A stretch of 64,000 nucleotides of DNA from Xiphias gladius (GCF_016859285.1 NC_053422.1:18987501-19051500), one strand, 5' to 3'. Positions 24,801 to 37,794 are shown, numbered from the stretch's first letter. Notes: generated by a model from the letters alone, not told the origin. Numbers and translations: made by a program.

Positions 24801-27800
24801 AATTTACTAGATGAAGCCATATATTTTTAATCATTGTTTAAAAATGGATAAAAATAAGCGAGAGCCACATAAGGATGAGAGCTACATAACGCTAAATAAA
24901 GAGAGTTGTATGTAAATAAAGAAGGAGGTTTTATGTTGGTGTGTGTATAACAGTATACATGTGTACTTTAGTGGGATAATATTATGAAGGTGGGATGGAT
25001 AGCGTTGACTCAGAGCATATATTTATAAAAAGTCATGTGCCATATTCACATTAATCCTGTCATGCGTACAGGGGAAGAACAGTGAACTCTTGTGGTATAT
25101 ATTAAACAACAAATGTATGGTTAAGAAGATCCCCATTAAGTCTGCTAACATCATTAGAAATTATGACACAGTTCAAAAGGAAATTGCCTCCTTAGCAATT
25201 GCTTGTCAGAGTTTGCCTTCAAGCTCCCAATTTCTAACCTCTAAATTGCTTCACTCTCAAATATTTGGGAGAAAAGAATCCAAAATCTCATTAGAGAAAC
25301 GCAAGTGGTTTTGGGGAAGTGCTGAGCAGCCCGGTGTAGGGCTTTTCAGCAAGAACCGTTTTACAATTTAATCCATTTCTTTATGTTGCTCCCCTTTCAT
25401 GTGTTGATCATGTAATACAATTTCTCACTAGAGCTAAGGCAGCAGTTTATTAAAGTTAATGCTCCAGAGAAGTGCAACTGAGTTTTCTCTCCTGTACTTT
25501 GAACTGTATTATAGCGTGAGGGTGAAAGGTGTTTTTTTTTTTTTTTTTAGTTCACACAAAGGTGATTGAGAAGCGGTAAACACTCAACCAACACACGCAA
25601 TCAGTTTTTGTAAAGTATTTCCCCTGTAAACATCAAATTGCATTATGGAATAACTATCACAAACATTAACAACAGCTAAAAATTAAAAAACACAACATAA
25701 AGCATTTTACTCTAATTTGGTATTTTTCCAAAATCAAATATTAAAAGATCTTAATATTTGTATATACATGTCTTTAGAGGTAACAAACTGTTCACGCCAC
25801 CAGCCCCCCTGGTGATGTAGCTCTTGAGCGCAAAGGGCTCAGTGGCCCAATGAGGGCCCTGGGGTTATGACACAAAATAGCTTAGCTATTATTACCCTGT
25901 GCGGTCACTCAGTTTGCTAAAAGACATGTAAGCCCACTTTCAACAACAGGCTTGGACAGAATCTCAGTTCGAGAAAAAAGATTCCAGTGTTTTCACAAAT
26001 TGAAAGAAGTTCAAGAACAACAGCCGGCAGCTGTCATATTATATACTGACCATTAGTGTGTGATCATTTTGTCTCTCAGTCCCAAAGGAAAGGGCATATA
26101 GGGATAGCAGAGACCTCCAGGTACTACATTACATAATAGCATATTACCTCCTATTTCCTTCCAACACTCCTCTCTTTCCATTTATTCTTCTGCAGTTGAG
26201 ACAGTAAGAAAGACCTTAGCTGTCCGCAGGGCAACTCGCTGAAACTCTAGCTTTTCCGTCAAATGTTTTTCTACCAGTTGCCCCTTCTCTGCCCCTCTCT
26301 GGAGGTTATGAGAGCCACAGTCTGACCAGCTCCAAATTTCCCATAGAAGGAAGAAAAATCAGACTGGACAAAGAGTACCGATCTGCAAGTGTCAAAGGTC
26401 ATGGAAGTTACATTGTTGCTCTTGTCAGTGCAGAATTTATCAGCCTCTGAGCGTTAAATGTTGTCAAAATATTGTAACTCCCTTTGGTTTCATCTTATGG
26501 CCGGTGATAAATCCTTGTTATTTACATGATATCATCACAGTTTCTGCACTCTAACCATGGCTCACCTCCAAAAATAGATCCCCAGATCAAAAGCAAATGA
26601 ACTTCTTAGCAAACTAAAACAGAGGCTGTAACACAAAGCAATTTTTTGTTCTCCACTGGACTGTGCGTCACTAAGAAGGACACTTAATTGACACTCTGGG
26701 GGACAATTCGGGTCCTTCCTCCCAGAGCTCTGGGTGCATGAGTCACCCATGTCAACTGTCATAAGCCACTAGAAGCAGTGTACCAGCAGGTCAGGGAATA
26801 ACGTGCTGTTCCCTCTTGTGTCAAGGGCGATTTCGAGGCCTAAAGCTCTTTTGGCTTAGGCTTCAGTGTGCAGCCTCACTTCATCTAGCATGGCAACAAT
26901 CATGTCCTTTTACTTGCATGGGGAAGCCACGCTGGGGTTTCATTAGCTAACGTAACGTCACTCACATGATCAGTGCTTGCTAGCCCTTCGTTGCTAGTCC
27001 AGAGTCTGTTGTGCTAAAAGAAGAATCAGTTCTGTCTTCAGCGAAAGAGCAATTTTAGCACTTTATTTTCAACATTTTTACATTTTTTTGCCAATTTAGC
27101 TCTATAGTCATGCCAGCATTGTATCCAGAGCGCCTGTGTCATTTCCTTTCCAGTTTCCATGTCCTCAGCTGCTGCCCTTTGGCCTTTACGCATCTTTCTT
27201 CCACCGACTATTTCAGAACAAAGTTGCTACGTGAAGTCAAAGAGATGTTCGTTGTTTCTGTGCTAAGGGTGTTGAGCTGTGGCGCGTTCCCTCTCTTGCT
27301 GCCGACTTGGATGGGTGCAGGTAATTAGAGAGCAGGTCCTGTTAGTCCAGATCTCCAGGGAGACAGCTGCCATCCGTCCCCGGTTACCATGGAGCAACTT
27401 GAAGCTGAGGTCTGCACTGACTCCTCTGCTGTTCGGGACGGATGCCCTTCACTGAGCACATCCAGGCTTCCTTCTTCCCTGCTACCTGAGGTATTACTTC
27501 AGGATCACTGATCACTGTCACGAATTCTAACAGTGTGAGAGTGAGATGTACAGGATAACACATCTGTGTTGAGAGTCTATCATGTTTCATGCATTCGCAA
27601 ATGAAACAATATCTTATGCATTTCTCTATCTCAAGGATTCAGGTCAAATATGAACGGTTCATCGAGATGCTTCTGTTCTTTACTTCTTGATCTTACAACT
27701 ATTACTGTCACTGCCGTTCAAACAGAGGAAATTGTCAGAAATATAAACAGCGTACGTGGAAAAACAATTCTTCTTCATGACTGACTTGCAGCAACAGAGA

Positions 27801-29605
27801 CGGATTAGGGGCAAAGAGCCAGGCTCCCTCTGTTATCCTATGATTCAGATAAGCTTGTGTTGGCCAGCCCATTTGAAGTCCAACACCAGAAAAAACATAA
27901 TTGTGTATTTTCTTAAATGGAAGCAAAGGGACCGAAAATATAAATTTGGAGAATTACTAAATCTTTGTTTTTCTTTAAATAGCAATCTGAGGCTGGTGAT
28001 TGATGAGGTTAATGAACTTGAGTGCCAAGTCAGACAGTGCTGGTCGGGTTTGATTCATTCAAAGTAAACTGATGTGTTTGAATAAAAAATACTCAGAGAA
28101 ATAGAATGGGCCTTGATATACCCATCAAAATAACCACCCATAACTTTCGGCTTTCATCACAGAGTTATGGATGTTGGTGCACAATGTATTTGTGCTTTGC
28201 TCCAATCTATTGCCATAGATGTGGCGGGTTGCCAGTATGTGACGTTTAAACGTAACAGTTCATTCCAGCGCCATTGAAATCTAGCGAACTTGGAATGTGT
28301 TGGATTGGACACTAACCGCTATCTGGAGGCTCACTTCATAGACGGAGTGCATACCAGACATCAAAGACAACTGTCATGGAAGGACGTGAGCCACTGGGAA
28401 CTCTGTAAGCTGATCTCATCTCCGGGACACTTTGAGACATTACAATGTACAGTATGTAGCTAATATGTTCAAACAGGTAAACAACTAGGCCCAGCAACAG
28501 GTAGGGATTACAGCCCTGGAATCTCTGCGTCTCCTTCATCAGTGAGATGAAAGACAAAGCTGTGGGTGCCACAAACACCACAGTTACATAACACTCGCAT
28601 TTGATTTAGAGGGGGGAAACATCAGGGTCAGTTTCACAGACACTTGGTTCACCTTTAACACTTCGACACCACTGAGTGCTTCCACCCATCTGCGCCCCTT
28701 TTCCCGATCTCCACATCCCTCCTCTGCCATCTGGTCAACCAGCATCCACGCCCTTTGTCTCAACCCCTATCTCCTTCTACCTTGAGCTCGTAAGCCGGTA
28801 TTTATCATACTCATTATTTGCCCCCCTCCTTAAAGCTAAGCTTCCCTCCTTCCCATTCCCTCGCCCTCTTTCCCTCTCCCTCGTTCCCTTGTCATGACAT
28901 TGGCCTGTGACACGTGTGGGAAACTTCTGTGGGGCCCCCGCTTTGGACAGGACACTGATATACTGACAGTGCTGGGTGACGGGGCTATTTCTGGAACTCG
29001 TAAATATGAGAACTTCCTTTCCTAAAGTGTATCTAATATCTCAGAGGACTTAACCACAAGGAGCAATACATGGGCGAAAATGCAGCATGTCCATTATCAC
29101 TTCTAGTACAGCTTCTTCTTCTTCTTCTTTTCTTTTTCTGTGTTTGTATCAATGGGATATTATGAGACTGAGCTCCGGACTTTAAGAAACACACAATTAC
29201 TCACACTTATAGGCTGCCTTTATCAATTGTTCTTCTGTCTCTGGGATAGCATTTTCAGGTGCTTCCACAGGCCCAAGTTTTATGGGCAACATCCGGCACA
29301 CAGTTCTAGAGACGTCCAAACTCTCTCCCCCGTTTGGAAGTGGGGAGACAAGACAAGGAGCAAAACGGGGAGGAAATGTTATTGAACTGAAACTTCAGAA
29401 GAGGAAGCTGAGATTGCGATAAGGGAGATCTGGTCTGTGCTGCCAGCCTTTAAGCTGCACACAGTTCAGGCTGGATCGGATGAGTGGCTCTGAGCCACTA
29501 TCCTCCGCAGTTAATGAAAGATGGAGACCGGCTTTCTTGGACTGCATCATAAGCCATACTGAAGATATGGCTGGTTTGGGGAAAAAATGTGACTAATAAT
29601 AATAA

Positions 29606-29945
29606 TTAGGGCTGACACAATTGGAAAATTAATTGGCAACAGTTCTGATTATTGGTTAATCTTTTAAAACAATTATCGAGCAAAAATGCTAAACATCTGC
29701 TGATTCCAGCTTCCTGAAATGTGAGTAATGTGCTGCTTTTCTCTGTTTTACATCACTGCAAATGGAAACTCTTTGGCTTTGGGGTGTGGTTGGATAAAAG
29801 AAGTTATTCAAAGAAGTCGCCTTAACAATATTATTATTATTATTATTATTATTATTGTTGTTGTTGTTATTATTAATCGTAATAATTCCTGGATCACTAA
29901 GGATATTGCTCAATATTAAAAAAATTATCCTCAGCCACAATGAGA
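29606..29945 (-). repeat. Dispersed repeat family A, copy 3
   Basis: Reverse orientation: ctgattccagcttcctgaaatgtg is the complement of the acatttaagaagctgg mark of other copies. It is interrupted by an ATT/GTT microsatellite at 29829-29875. Confidence 0.6.
29829..29875. repeat. (ATT)n/(GTT)n microsatellite
   Basis: ATT units pass into GTT units and back to ATT. Runs of Asn or Ile seen in translation here are artefacts of the repeat. Confidence 0.9.
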
Positions 29946-30300
29946 AGAAAGGCTGAACAACAGCCATGACCTGTTCATAAAATTTAAATTAAGATTAAAA
30001 ATGTATGGCAACTACTTTGACACTTACAGACTCCCTGTCAGTAAAGATAATTAATAGATGATATAATGTCCAGTTAATATTACTGATAAAATGATTGTGT
30101 CTCATTTTCTTTCTCTCTTGTCTTTCTCTCTCTCTCTTTTGTCACAGAGACACAAAAACACACACTTGCACACTTACATACACACACATGCACGCAGTCA
30201 AGCAGTCTTGAATAATTAAGATGGCGCTGAATGTTTCACTGCCTCCCTTTATGCCACCCAAGAGCTTCATCACATGTGAGGGAAATGGCCAAGGTCATAC

Positions 30301-30317
30301 TCTCTCTCTCTCTCACA

Positions 30318-30355
<38 letters not shown>
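30301..30355. repeat. (CT)n(CA)n microsatellite
   Basis: A short CT run followed by about 19 CA units. Confidence 0.95.
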
Positions 30356-30357
<2 letters not shown>

Positions 30358-32567
30358 ACGCATCCTTATTTAACTTTCCATACATTCAGAAATACATCGC
30401 GAATACTTTATGCAACATGGGACAAACTGAGCAAGATGTAATCTGAAAACAACAGATGAAGCAGTCATGATGATGGATGCTTGTGTAACAGACCAACTGA
30501 AATTCTATACACTGGTTTTCTCTGCGACTACTCTGCTCTCCACTCTCATCCTCCCTGAAAACATTCAGTCTCTCTGACGGTATCGGGTCTTCTGCTGACA
30601 TCGCGGCTGAAGATGCGAGTGCCAAACAACGCTGATACACAGCTCTTACATATAGTTTATTAGCCGCCAGTGTTCCTCTAGGACAGGTCTTGCTGTAGCT
30701 TCAAGTAAAGGGACGGAGTTTAGCTGACATTACACAACCGCACCTGCTGCTTCAGGCAACACGACGTAGGCAACCACTTTCACTGGACCACAGAGTTAAC
30801 ATACACTGTTACATTTGGACAATGGATGTTTAAATAGAAACAATGTTTACTGCTTTATACAGTGACCTAATACAGGGCGAACAAATGATGGAAGATGTAT
30901 TTTAGCTTGGCTAAGGTAATCCAATGAACTCATCCTTTTACTTGCCAAAGTGAGATCACAAAGGGCCGAGCTCTCTATTGGCCCTCCCCCACTTTGGGGT
31001 GTCATGGTAATATAGTGGCTCCACCTAGTGAAGGATATTGGTATGTATGAAAAGAATGACTTTCAATGGGTCAGTCATCATGCATTTAAAAGATTAAGTG
31101 AAAAAAAAAAAAAAAAGCTCAATACAAATAGAGATTATTTTAGACTCATCAAGGCACAGGTCTATCTTATTTTAAACATATGTTACTGATATGCTACTAC
31201 AGCGCCCTGAATCCTTACTAGATCCAGGGTCTGAAATGAGATTTTCCCCTTGAGAAGCTATAATGTATCACATTAAATGTGTTGTTTTATTTGTTGTTGA
31301 ACATAATGCACTGTTGCTATCATAAGCGGCTCACAGTAAGAGCATGGCAGCATTCAAGCAAAAGAAGTGTTCGTACCATCTGAAAACTAGAAAACTGTTT
31401 TTTTTGGTTTTTTTTCAACCACAGTGCACCACTATTTCTATTGATTTCTAAGTTGGCGGATTGAGTATTTGTCAGAAAAAGAATAGCATAACTTAATAAT
31501 GAACGAGGACAATCATGTTAAAGTATAAGTGTACCAATACATAGATGGCAAGGGACTGTCCAAAGGTTTGATAGAATTTTCTTTTCTTTTCTTCTAGATT
31601 ACACTGGTCCTTGTGAATTTCTTTTTCTTTTTCTCACAACCATTTTGTCTTTTTTTCCCATCACCCCACAGGAGCCTGGGAAAGCTATGACATCACCAGA
31701 GGCCTCTGTGAACCTCTCTCAGCCACACGGGGCTCAGTGCAGCAGCAAATGAGTGAAAGGCATTTCCTGTCTGTCTAAAACAACAAATAACAAAGTTTAA
31801 TTAATATAAGCTGTGGTGCGACTCTACAGAAACTGGTTCAGGAACGGATTTTTGAGCAATAAAATGGTGCTCAACGACTGAACCAAAAGTAAAATTTGAT
31901 ACCAGTAGTTATTAGTTACATTTTTACATTTGCAGTTGCACTGTTCATTCATTTGACCCTGCTCAACTTAATACGACCTGCACTTTACTGTGGTTGTACT
32001 TGTTTTGTGTCATTATTGTATTATTATTGTTATTGTATTGTTGTTTTCATCGTATTTGTTTTTATTGTGTAAACCGTAGCACTGACCAAATGCATATCAC
32101 ATACGGAGAGAGTGACAAACAGATGGAGGTGGAGTTCACCACTAGAGCCACAATAAAGTTATAAATCGGCATCAATCTGTAAAAGTTATGGCCAATTATC
32201 TTATTAGTCTGCCCCCTTTTAGTAAATTGTTTAGCCCTGGGAAGGACTCTGACAGAGGTCAGTAAAATTATAATAATGATGTCATTAATAACATTGTAAA
32301 GGGTTCATGTAATAACAGCACTATTTCTAACACTTCGCTGCAGTCATAGTGAGGTTAGAGCAACCACCGACCAATAATAATGTTATTAATCTATTTTCAT
32401 GCCATTAACTGGGTCTTGCTGTGATGTCTCAAGTACCCCCCCAGCTTTTCAGTCTGAGGGTGTATCAGCCAGATGCACCCTCGGACCGGCCTATTGTACT
32501 GTAACAGCTCCAATTCACATGCTGTGCGGTCAAGTCACTGGGGCAACAGCAGGTGTGAACCACTCAC

Positions 32568-32676
32568 CCTCGCTGGCGCGGTCAAGTCTCTCCTCGCCGT
32601 TGGAAAGGGGCAACTTGCACAAACCAGAGGGAACGCACGGGTTCGAGGACTGGTCGTTTCCCATGGTGTTTCCCAT
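32568..32676 (-). CDS. neurl1b: Candidate alternative first coding exon of neurl1b
   Basis: Seen: a minus-strand open stretch of 36 codons plus one base starting MGNTMGNDQSS and ending DRASE, followed at once by a consensus donor (GAGG|gtgagtg). It ends in phase 1, like neurl1b exon 1, and would splice in frame to exon 2 at 15958, giving a 600-aa protein. It starts with the same MGNT as neurl1b exon 1. A second ATG at 32664, in a perfect ACCATGG context, would also give an MGN start, so both predict myristoylation. It lies in a CpG-rich stretch and no other minus-strand exon was recognised before neurl1b. Inference: an upstream alternative promoter of neurl1b. It could instead be the first exon of an unrecognised gene, or chance. 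Confidence 0.5.
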
Positions 32677-32927
32677 GCAAAACGTCTCCGCTCAAAAAGT
32701 TAACCGGCGAGTTCAGCGAAGGCTGCTTTGGTAGCTGGTCTCTTTCTCAGCGTCGCAGGAGTCCTGGGGGGGACTTCCTGCAGTCGGGGTGGTTTAGTAA
32801 GAGGACCGAGTCCCGCCTGAAATTTGAAGATGTGTCAACACGAACACGTGGCCATTGTTATCTTTTTGTTCCGTCCAATAAAATTCAGACCTGACGAGGG
32901 AAGGATGCAGGCACGTGGGGAAGTCGA

Positions 32928-32959
32928 GTGTGTGTGCGTGTGTGTGTGTGTGTGTGGGT
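32928..32959. repeat. (TG)n microsatellite
   Basis: About 14 TG units with one CG interruption. Confidence 0.85.
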
Positions 32960-33334
32960 GCTTAATCCACACCTCGGACCGTTAAAATATACACATGGCA
33001 TGGGAAGGAAAGGCTGGTGACGTTTTGTTACAGCAGTTGCCTAAAACAAAAAAAAACAAGGGCGTGCGCGGTAACGTTTCCTGTGCTCGAGGGGCTGAGC
33101 GCGAACCGGCAGCTCCGACGTTTGGTGAGGAAAAGCCTCGTTATCTGCCCTCAACGCATTAAGCTCCGTCAGAAAGCACATTGAAAGCAAAGGCATCGAA
33201 TGGATGTTCCTTCGATAAGCTGTAGCTCGCCATCTCCGTGGTCAGCATCTTAAAAAGGGAGCAGTAAATAATGAAATGAACGACGGCTGAATTCCGTTTA
33301 GCTTCTTCGGTGCCGGGGTCCTGGTGCTGTGCAT

Positions 33335-33738
33335 CAGTGATGGAAGAATTGTCCAGATACTTTACTTAAGTAACCGCGGCAATACCTCTATCGGTCTTTC
33401 AGCAGAAGTACCTGGTTCACAATGTTACTTGAGTAAAAGTGCAAAATGTACTTAAAATATCAAAAGTGAGAGTACATTTTATGAAGAAGGGGCCTTCATC
33501 AGTGTTGAGATTATAACAGCTCATGAATATTTTGTTTTTTATTAGCAAAATTTTAATGTTGTAGCTGGTCAAGGTGAAGCTGATTTGAACTACTTAGTAG
33601 CAGTTAAACATACAATACAATATTTCACTCTGAAATGTCGTGGAGTGTAAAGCACGAAATAGCACAAAATAAGAGTACCTCAAAGTTGAGCCTAAGTACA
33701 GTATCTGAGTAGATGTGTTTAGTTACGTTCCACCAGTG
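33335..33738. mobile_element. hAT-type non-autonomous element with target-site duplication
   Basis: 404 bp beginning CAGTGATGGAAG and ending TTCCACCAGTG, which are inverted ends of the CAGTGGTGGAA type. It is flanked by near-identical 8-bp sequences: ctgtgcat at 33327-33334 and ctttgcat at 33739-33746, 7 of 8 matching. The interior has many acttaagta/tacttgagta motifs and no transposase. The 8-bp duplication and CAG ends fit the hAT superfamily. Confidence 0.8.
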
Positions 33739-34047
33739 CTTTGCATACTTGCTCACTGTCACACTGTCACAGACACTTGAATACAACGGAGCTGTCGTTG
33801 ATGTTACACCACCTGCGCCTGTCCTACGCCAACAAGTCATAACGTCTGCTGTGAGGAAGGCCGACTGTTTTAATTGAGTCTGACGGCAGATTGCAAATAT
33901 CCCCCCCGAAAACAATTTGTTGTCAGAATTAAAGAGGTCGTTTTTAGACATTTTGACTTGTCATAGCACGGGTGTAAATTATAGATACAATGATGTGTGT
34001 GTTCCAGTAAGCCACGAGTGTGAAGCCACAATAGCATGGCCCTCCAG

Positions 34048-34097
34048 CTGATAATGCCTGCACGGAATGCAGGCATTATCAGTGTTATAAATAACAC
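34048..34097. repeat. Two adjacent perfect hairpins
   Basis: Arms ctgataatgcctgca (34048-34062) and tgcaggcattatcag (34068-34082) match perfectly over 15 bp with a 5-nt loop. The next bases, 34082-34097, form gtgttat-aa-ataacac, a second perfect inverted repeat. Probably part of a miniature element. Confidence 0.8.
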
Positions 34098-37000
34098 CTG
34101 TGAAATGTGAAAAATGGTCTACCGGTCATTACACTACAACTTTTAACCTCAATGCAAGGGTTTATTGTTATCACCATTTGAAGCTGAATTATAGCTTACT
34201 TCTTTTTTCTTATTTTAAACTTAATAGATCAATACTGAAGTTAAAACATTTTTATCATTAACTTCTTTTGTCATACGTCATTGTGTATAGATTACTGCTT
34301 GCAGCCCCTCCATCAGCAGTGTTATTCATTAACAATACTGGTCAAAAGTCAACAGTTTGAATCAGAGTCACTCGGGTTTGACCAATAGCAGTCTATCCAG
34401 TCCGTATTCATCCAGCTCAGCTCAGCAGTTTTCATCTATTGAACTTTAGTTTAAATGTGAATAGCTGATGTGAAGACACACTATTAGCAGAGGGAGCATG
34501 GGGTTAATTGAGCATCCCCTGGTTCCTCTCCTGAAATGCGTGTCTGCGTTTGACTACAGGCTGCTGATTTTTCTGCTTCCACGCTGATCATTTCACAACC
34601 TCTTCAGCCTCAATGAGGATATCGAGAATTGGGCCTCCTGGGTTTCTGGTCACACGGGGTGATGAAATATGAAATCAATTTGAAAAACTGCACTGCTGTG
34701 TTGCTGCCTGAGTGAAACAGCCTAAATGCTTCTAAATGTTAAAATGATTTTTTGTGCAAAGCTGCACTTTTAATTCATTTCAATTATGGAATCCAGTTTG
34801 TTATTGTTCTTTTTTATTGGTAACAAACAATGTCTTCCATAAGATGGCGCTCACACCCAACGTACTTGGAAGGAGACGTTGCTCCTTTCAGGAGATCTAT
34901 CCAAATGTGATGCGCTCTACTGAACCTGTGTTCAACACACGTTTGATCCATTCACTTCAGCCTGCTGTTACAGGTTAGTTCCTGAGACTCCACTCTGCAA
35001 CTGTAGTTCCCGACACATCACTGCTAAACTAGGCTTACCGAGCTCAGCACTGATACAGTGCACAGATTTACATTTCATGAATCTTACGTATTTAAAGAGA
35101 TCTTCTCTTTTGTGTATTTGGCACGAGTCACTACAGCAAAACTTAACCAGTTCGTTAAAATGATCATGAAACAGACAGGAGACAAACCGGTTAAAGAATG
35201 ATTTGACTGGTACACTTAATAGGACAAGTTCAAGTCAAGACTGAACATTAACAGAAAAATAATGTTCTACATTTTCACACAAGAACATGTTGCGTCAAAT
35301 GATTGAAGTAAAAATAGAGGATGAAGTCTGATTACAAAACATGCAGCTTATGCAAGGCGCCAGCGTACAGGAACATGTGATATACAGATTTGTGAACTTG
35401 CAGGAAATACGCAGTACTGACAATACACACACATCACACACATGTTGTCTGTAGAACCGGGAAAGCTGCTGCTTGTTGCTGTGCCCAGAGCTTGGTCGTC
35501 ACCAATACAAGAGGAAGATGACCTTCCTTGATGAAGACCGACACGTTTTCTTCAACAGCTTCTCGACAAACATCCTTCCTCTTACCACACGAGAAAAATA
35601 TTTCGCTATTAAGCTGTTGCAGCTCCCTTCACTATATCCGTCAGTCTTTTTAAAGCTTTTTTTCATAAAGAACGGCGGTACTGTTGCAAGCGTCAACAGT
35701 GAGACCATATCAGTAGTAATCATTCTCAGTCATGTGGGATCTGCTGCAGCTTGTAAGCCAACCTTTGTATCCATGCAAACTGAAAAGGGTCAGGGTTTAG
35801 AGTCAGGGTGTCCCATGCTTGCTTTTGCCCAGGGCCCTCAAATGATTTATGAGGGATTCATGCTTCTGATATTACTGTGTTATTTTATCCCCGAATGGAG
35901 AGGGTTCTTCAGCGTGTTTGCTGTTGTCGTCGCTGTCAACAATTTCTGTCTGCATCGTAAACGTGTCGTTTCCGCCTTGGGTTTGACCACAGCAAAGATA
36001 GCGTTCGGGTTTTGTGATAGCAGTCAGTGATGGATTCAGGTCACAGTTAACTGATGAAACCCAGATAAACTTGCCTTGTTTGCTGAATGGGTCTGCAAGG
36101 ATGCCCTCATTGTAGCCAAACTAATATTTTAGTAACCTACACCCTCTTCTTGTTTAAAGATATTACTACGGAGGTTATACATTTTAGAAGCCAAACACAT
36201 CTGCCGGCAGCTATGTGATTTCTATCTGCTCATATACCGTATATGTTCTTTGGATGTGACATCATCTGCAGAGTGCAGTCAGTGTAGACGACAGGATGCC
36301 AGACATTCCTTGAATATTCTACACAGGATCTCACTTCTGCTTGTGAACACAACCCCGCACCTCCACTGAGTGGAAAAATACCGGCTCTCTTCAGAGTCAC
36401 TGGGGGTGAATGAGGCTCTAGGGGGATTGATAGGTGTCTTACTTCTGGCTGTCATTCAAATATCAGATGCTTTTTATGATTATGAGTAATTAAAAGTTGT
36501 CACTTCTACACATTTGCCTGTTTTTCTTTTTTGAATTTTTTACTTTACAGCATGGGGTTGGAGAATTGACGGCCCCCTTTTTATACCGAGGTGCAGCAGA
36601 GCTCTCTTATCTGGACAGGAGGAACTACCACGAACATCATATAACATTTTTAGAGAAGCCGGAGATGAAAGGACTGGTCCACCAGCAGTGCCCGCCTTTA
36701 GAGCAAACATACCGTAGTTTCTCTTCCACAATCGTCTGACATTCTAGACCGGGTTGTTAAAGGAAGGGGAGCCATGCTGGCAAGGAAAAAGCCATTTCTC
36801 TGCAGCCATACGTAATGCCCTGACATTCCTTGGACTATACAAGTGTTTGGCGATCATGTCATAGATCTGACCTTATCTCGGCTCCTCTCACGCAACAGCG
36901 GCTTGTGTGGCTTGCTTGCAGGGTATTTGCTGGAGCTCTGCTCTGGAATGTCACGAATACAGGCTGTTTGGTAGAGACATGGTGTCTTTATGAGCAGTGG

Positions 37001-37432
37001 GGGCAAGAGCATAGGATCTTATCATACAAGTCAGCATCTCTGTCTTTCTTTTTTGCACTTTTTTACCTTTTATACGTGACAACTGCGACATTGCCGGGCT
37101 TTGTATACCCGTTGAAAGTTTGTAAAGCAGTTTTTGGCTCTGACACATTGGCCTCTTTAACAAGAAAGTTTGACTCTGTTAGCAACAATGCCCACTAGAG
37201 ATTTGGCATCTGGCACAACAGAATCCATGTGTGTGTCTGGGTACACTCTGTGTTTATGTAAGCGTTAGAACAAGCCACTACAATGCTTCAGCCACGGGAT
37301 GTTACAAAGGCCTCCCCGTCACAGTCATATAATCCTCTTACAGATTTACCGCAGGTGAGTAATGATATCAATCTGCCATGACATCAATGTGCGGACTAAA
37401 TCTTCTCCCCCAGAATATTGTGTGTGAGAAAG

Positions 37433-37483
37433 GGTGTGTGTGTTTCTGTGTGTGTGTGTGTGTGTGTAGGAGAGAGAGAGAGA
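37433..37483. repeat. (TG)n(AG)n microsatellite
   Basis: TG units interrupted by tttc, followed by an AG run. Confidence 0.9.
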
Positions 37484-37751
37484 GGGAGAACTCGATCCTG
37501 TTTCAAGGTACAATGAAGTGTGAGAGGTGTAATCACTCAGAAACCTCCAGTAATCAGACCACCAGTCCCATTCCCACACCACACAGGAAGTGAGGCTAAA
37601 TTATATAGTTGTGTGGTCGTGTTCAAGACAATTCCCCTCCTCAGACACTTGAGACAGGAACTCGCTGCGAGTTTTGATATACCTGCTGACAATTGACTCG
37701 TCAGGTTTCTATGACTAACATGTAGAAAACTCTGTCCTGATCATAATTACG

Positions 37752-37794
37752 CATCACAGGACCATCACAGGACCATCACGGGACCATCACAGGA
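37752..37794. repeat. 11-bp tandem repeat, four units
   Basis: Unit CATCACAGGAC repeated nearly four times, with one A-to-G change in the third unit. Small minisatellite. Confidence 0.85.

Larger units (their letters stand above)
19613..32567. other. Upstream neurl1b region, no recognised complete gene
   Basis: About 13 kb. The first 300 bp is GC-rich and probably holds the neurl1b exon 1 promoter and 5' UTR. A foldback element lies at 21325-21885, an inverted repeat at 21979-22022, a family A copy at 29606-29940, and ATT and CA microsatellites at 29829 and 30316. Open frames in it are short and without recognisable domains. If the exon at 32568 is real, all of this is neurl1b intron. Confidence 0.55.
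32560..33330 (-). promoter_or_regulatory. CpG-rich island, possible upstream neurl1b promoter
   Basis: CpG dinucleotides are clearly denser than in the surrounding AT-rich spacer, for example around 32570-32710 and 33060-33130. A (TG)n tract lies at 32928-32959. The island covers and precedes the candidate first exon on the minus strand, as expected of a CpG promoter. No TATA box was identified. Confidence 0.45.

Noticed and set aside
25801..25900. GC-richer segment with a small palindrome (aatagct-t-agctatt)
   Set aside because: Short and common by chance; no coding or repeat-family support.
29728..29967. Open frames with Asn or Ile homopolymers
   Set aside because: Translations of the ATT/GTT microsatellite inside a family A repeat.
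35473..36030. 185-codon plus-strand open frame, among the longest in the intergenic gap
   Set aside because: No recognised domain, no splice or promoter context, and a composition like the spacer around it; treated as chance.
37752..37794. Regular repeats that could suggest a CRISPR-like array
   Set aside because: Contiguous 11-bp tandem units without spacers, in a vertebrate genome.
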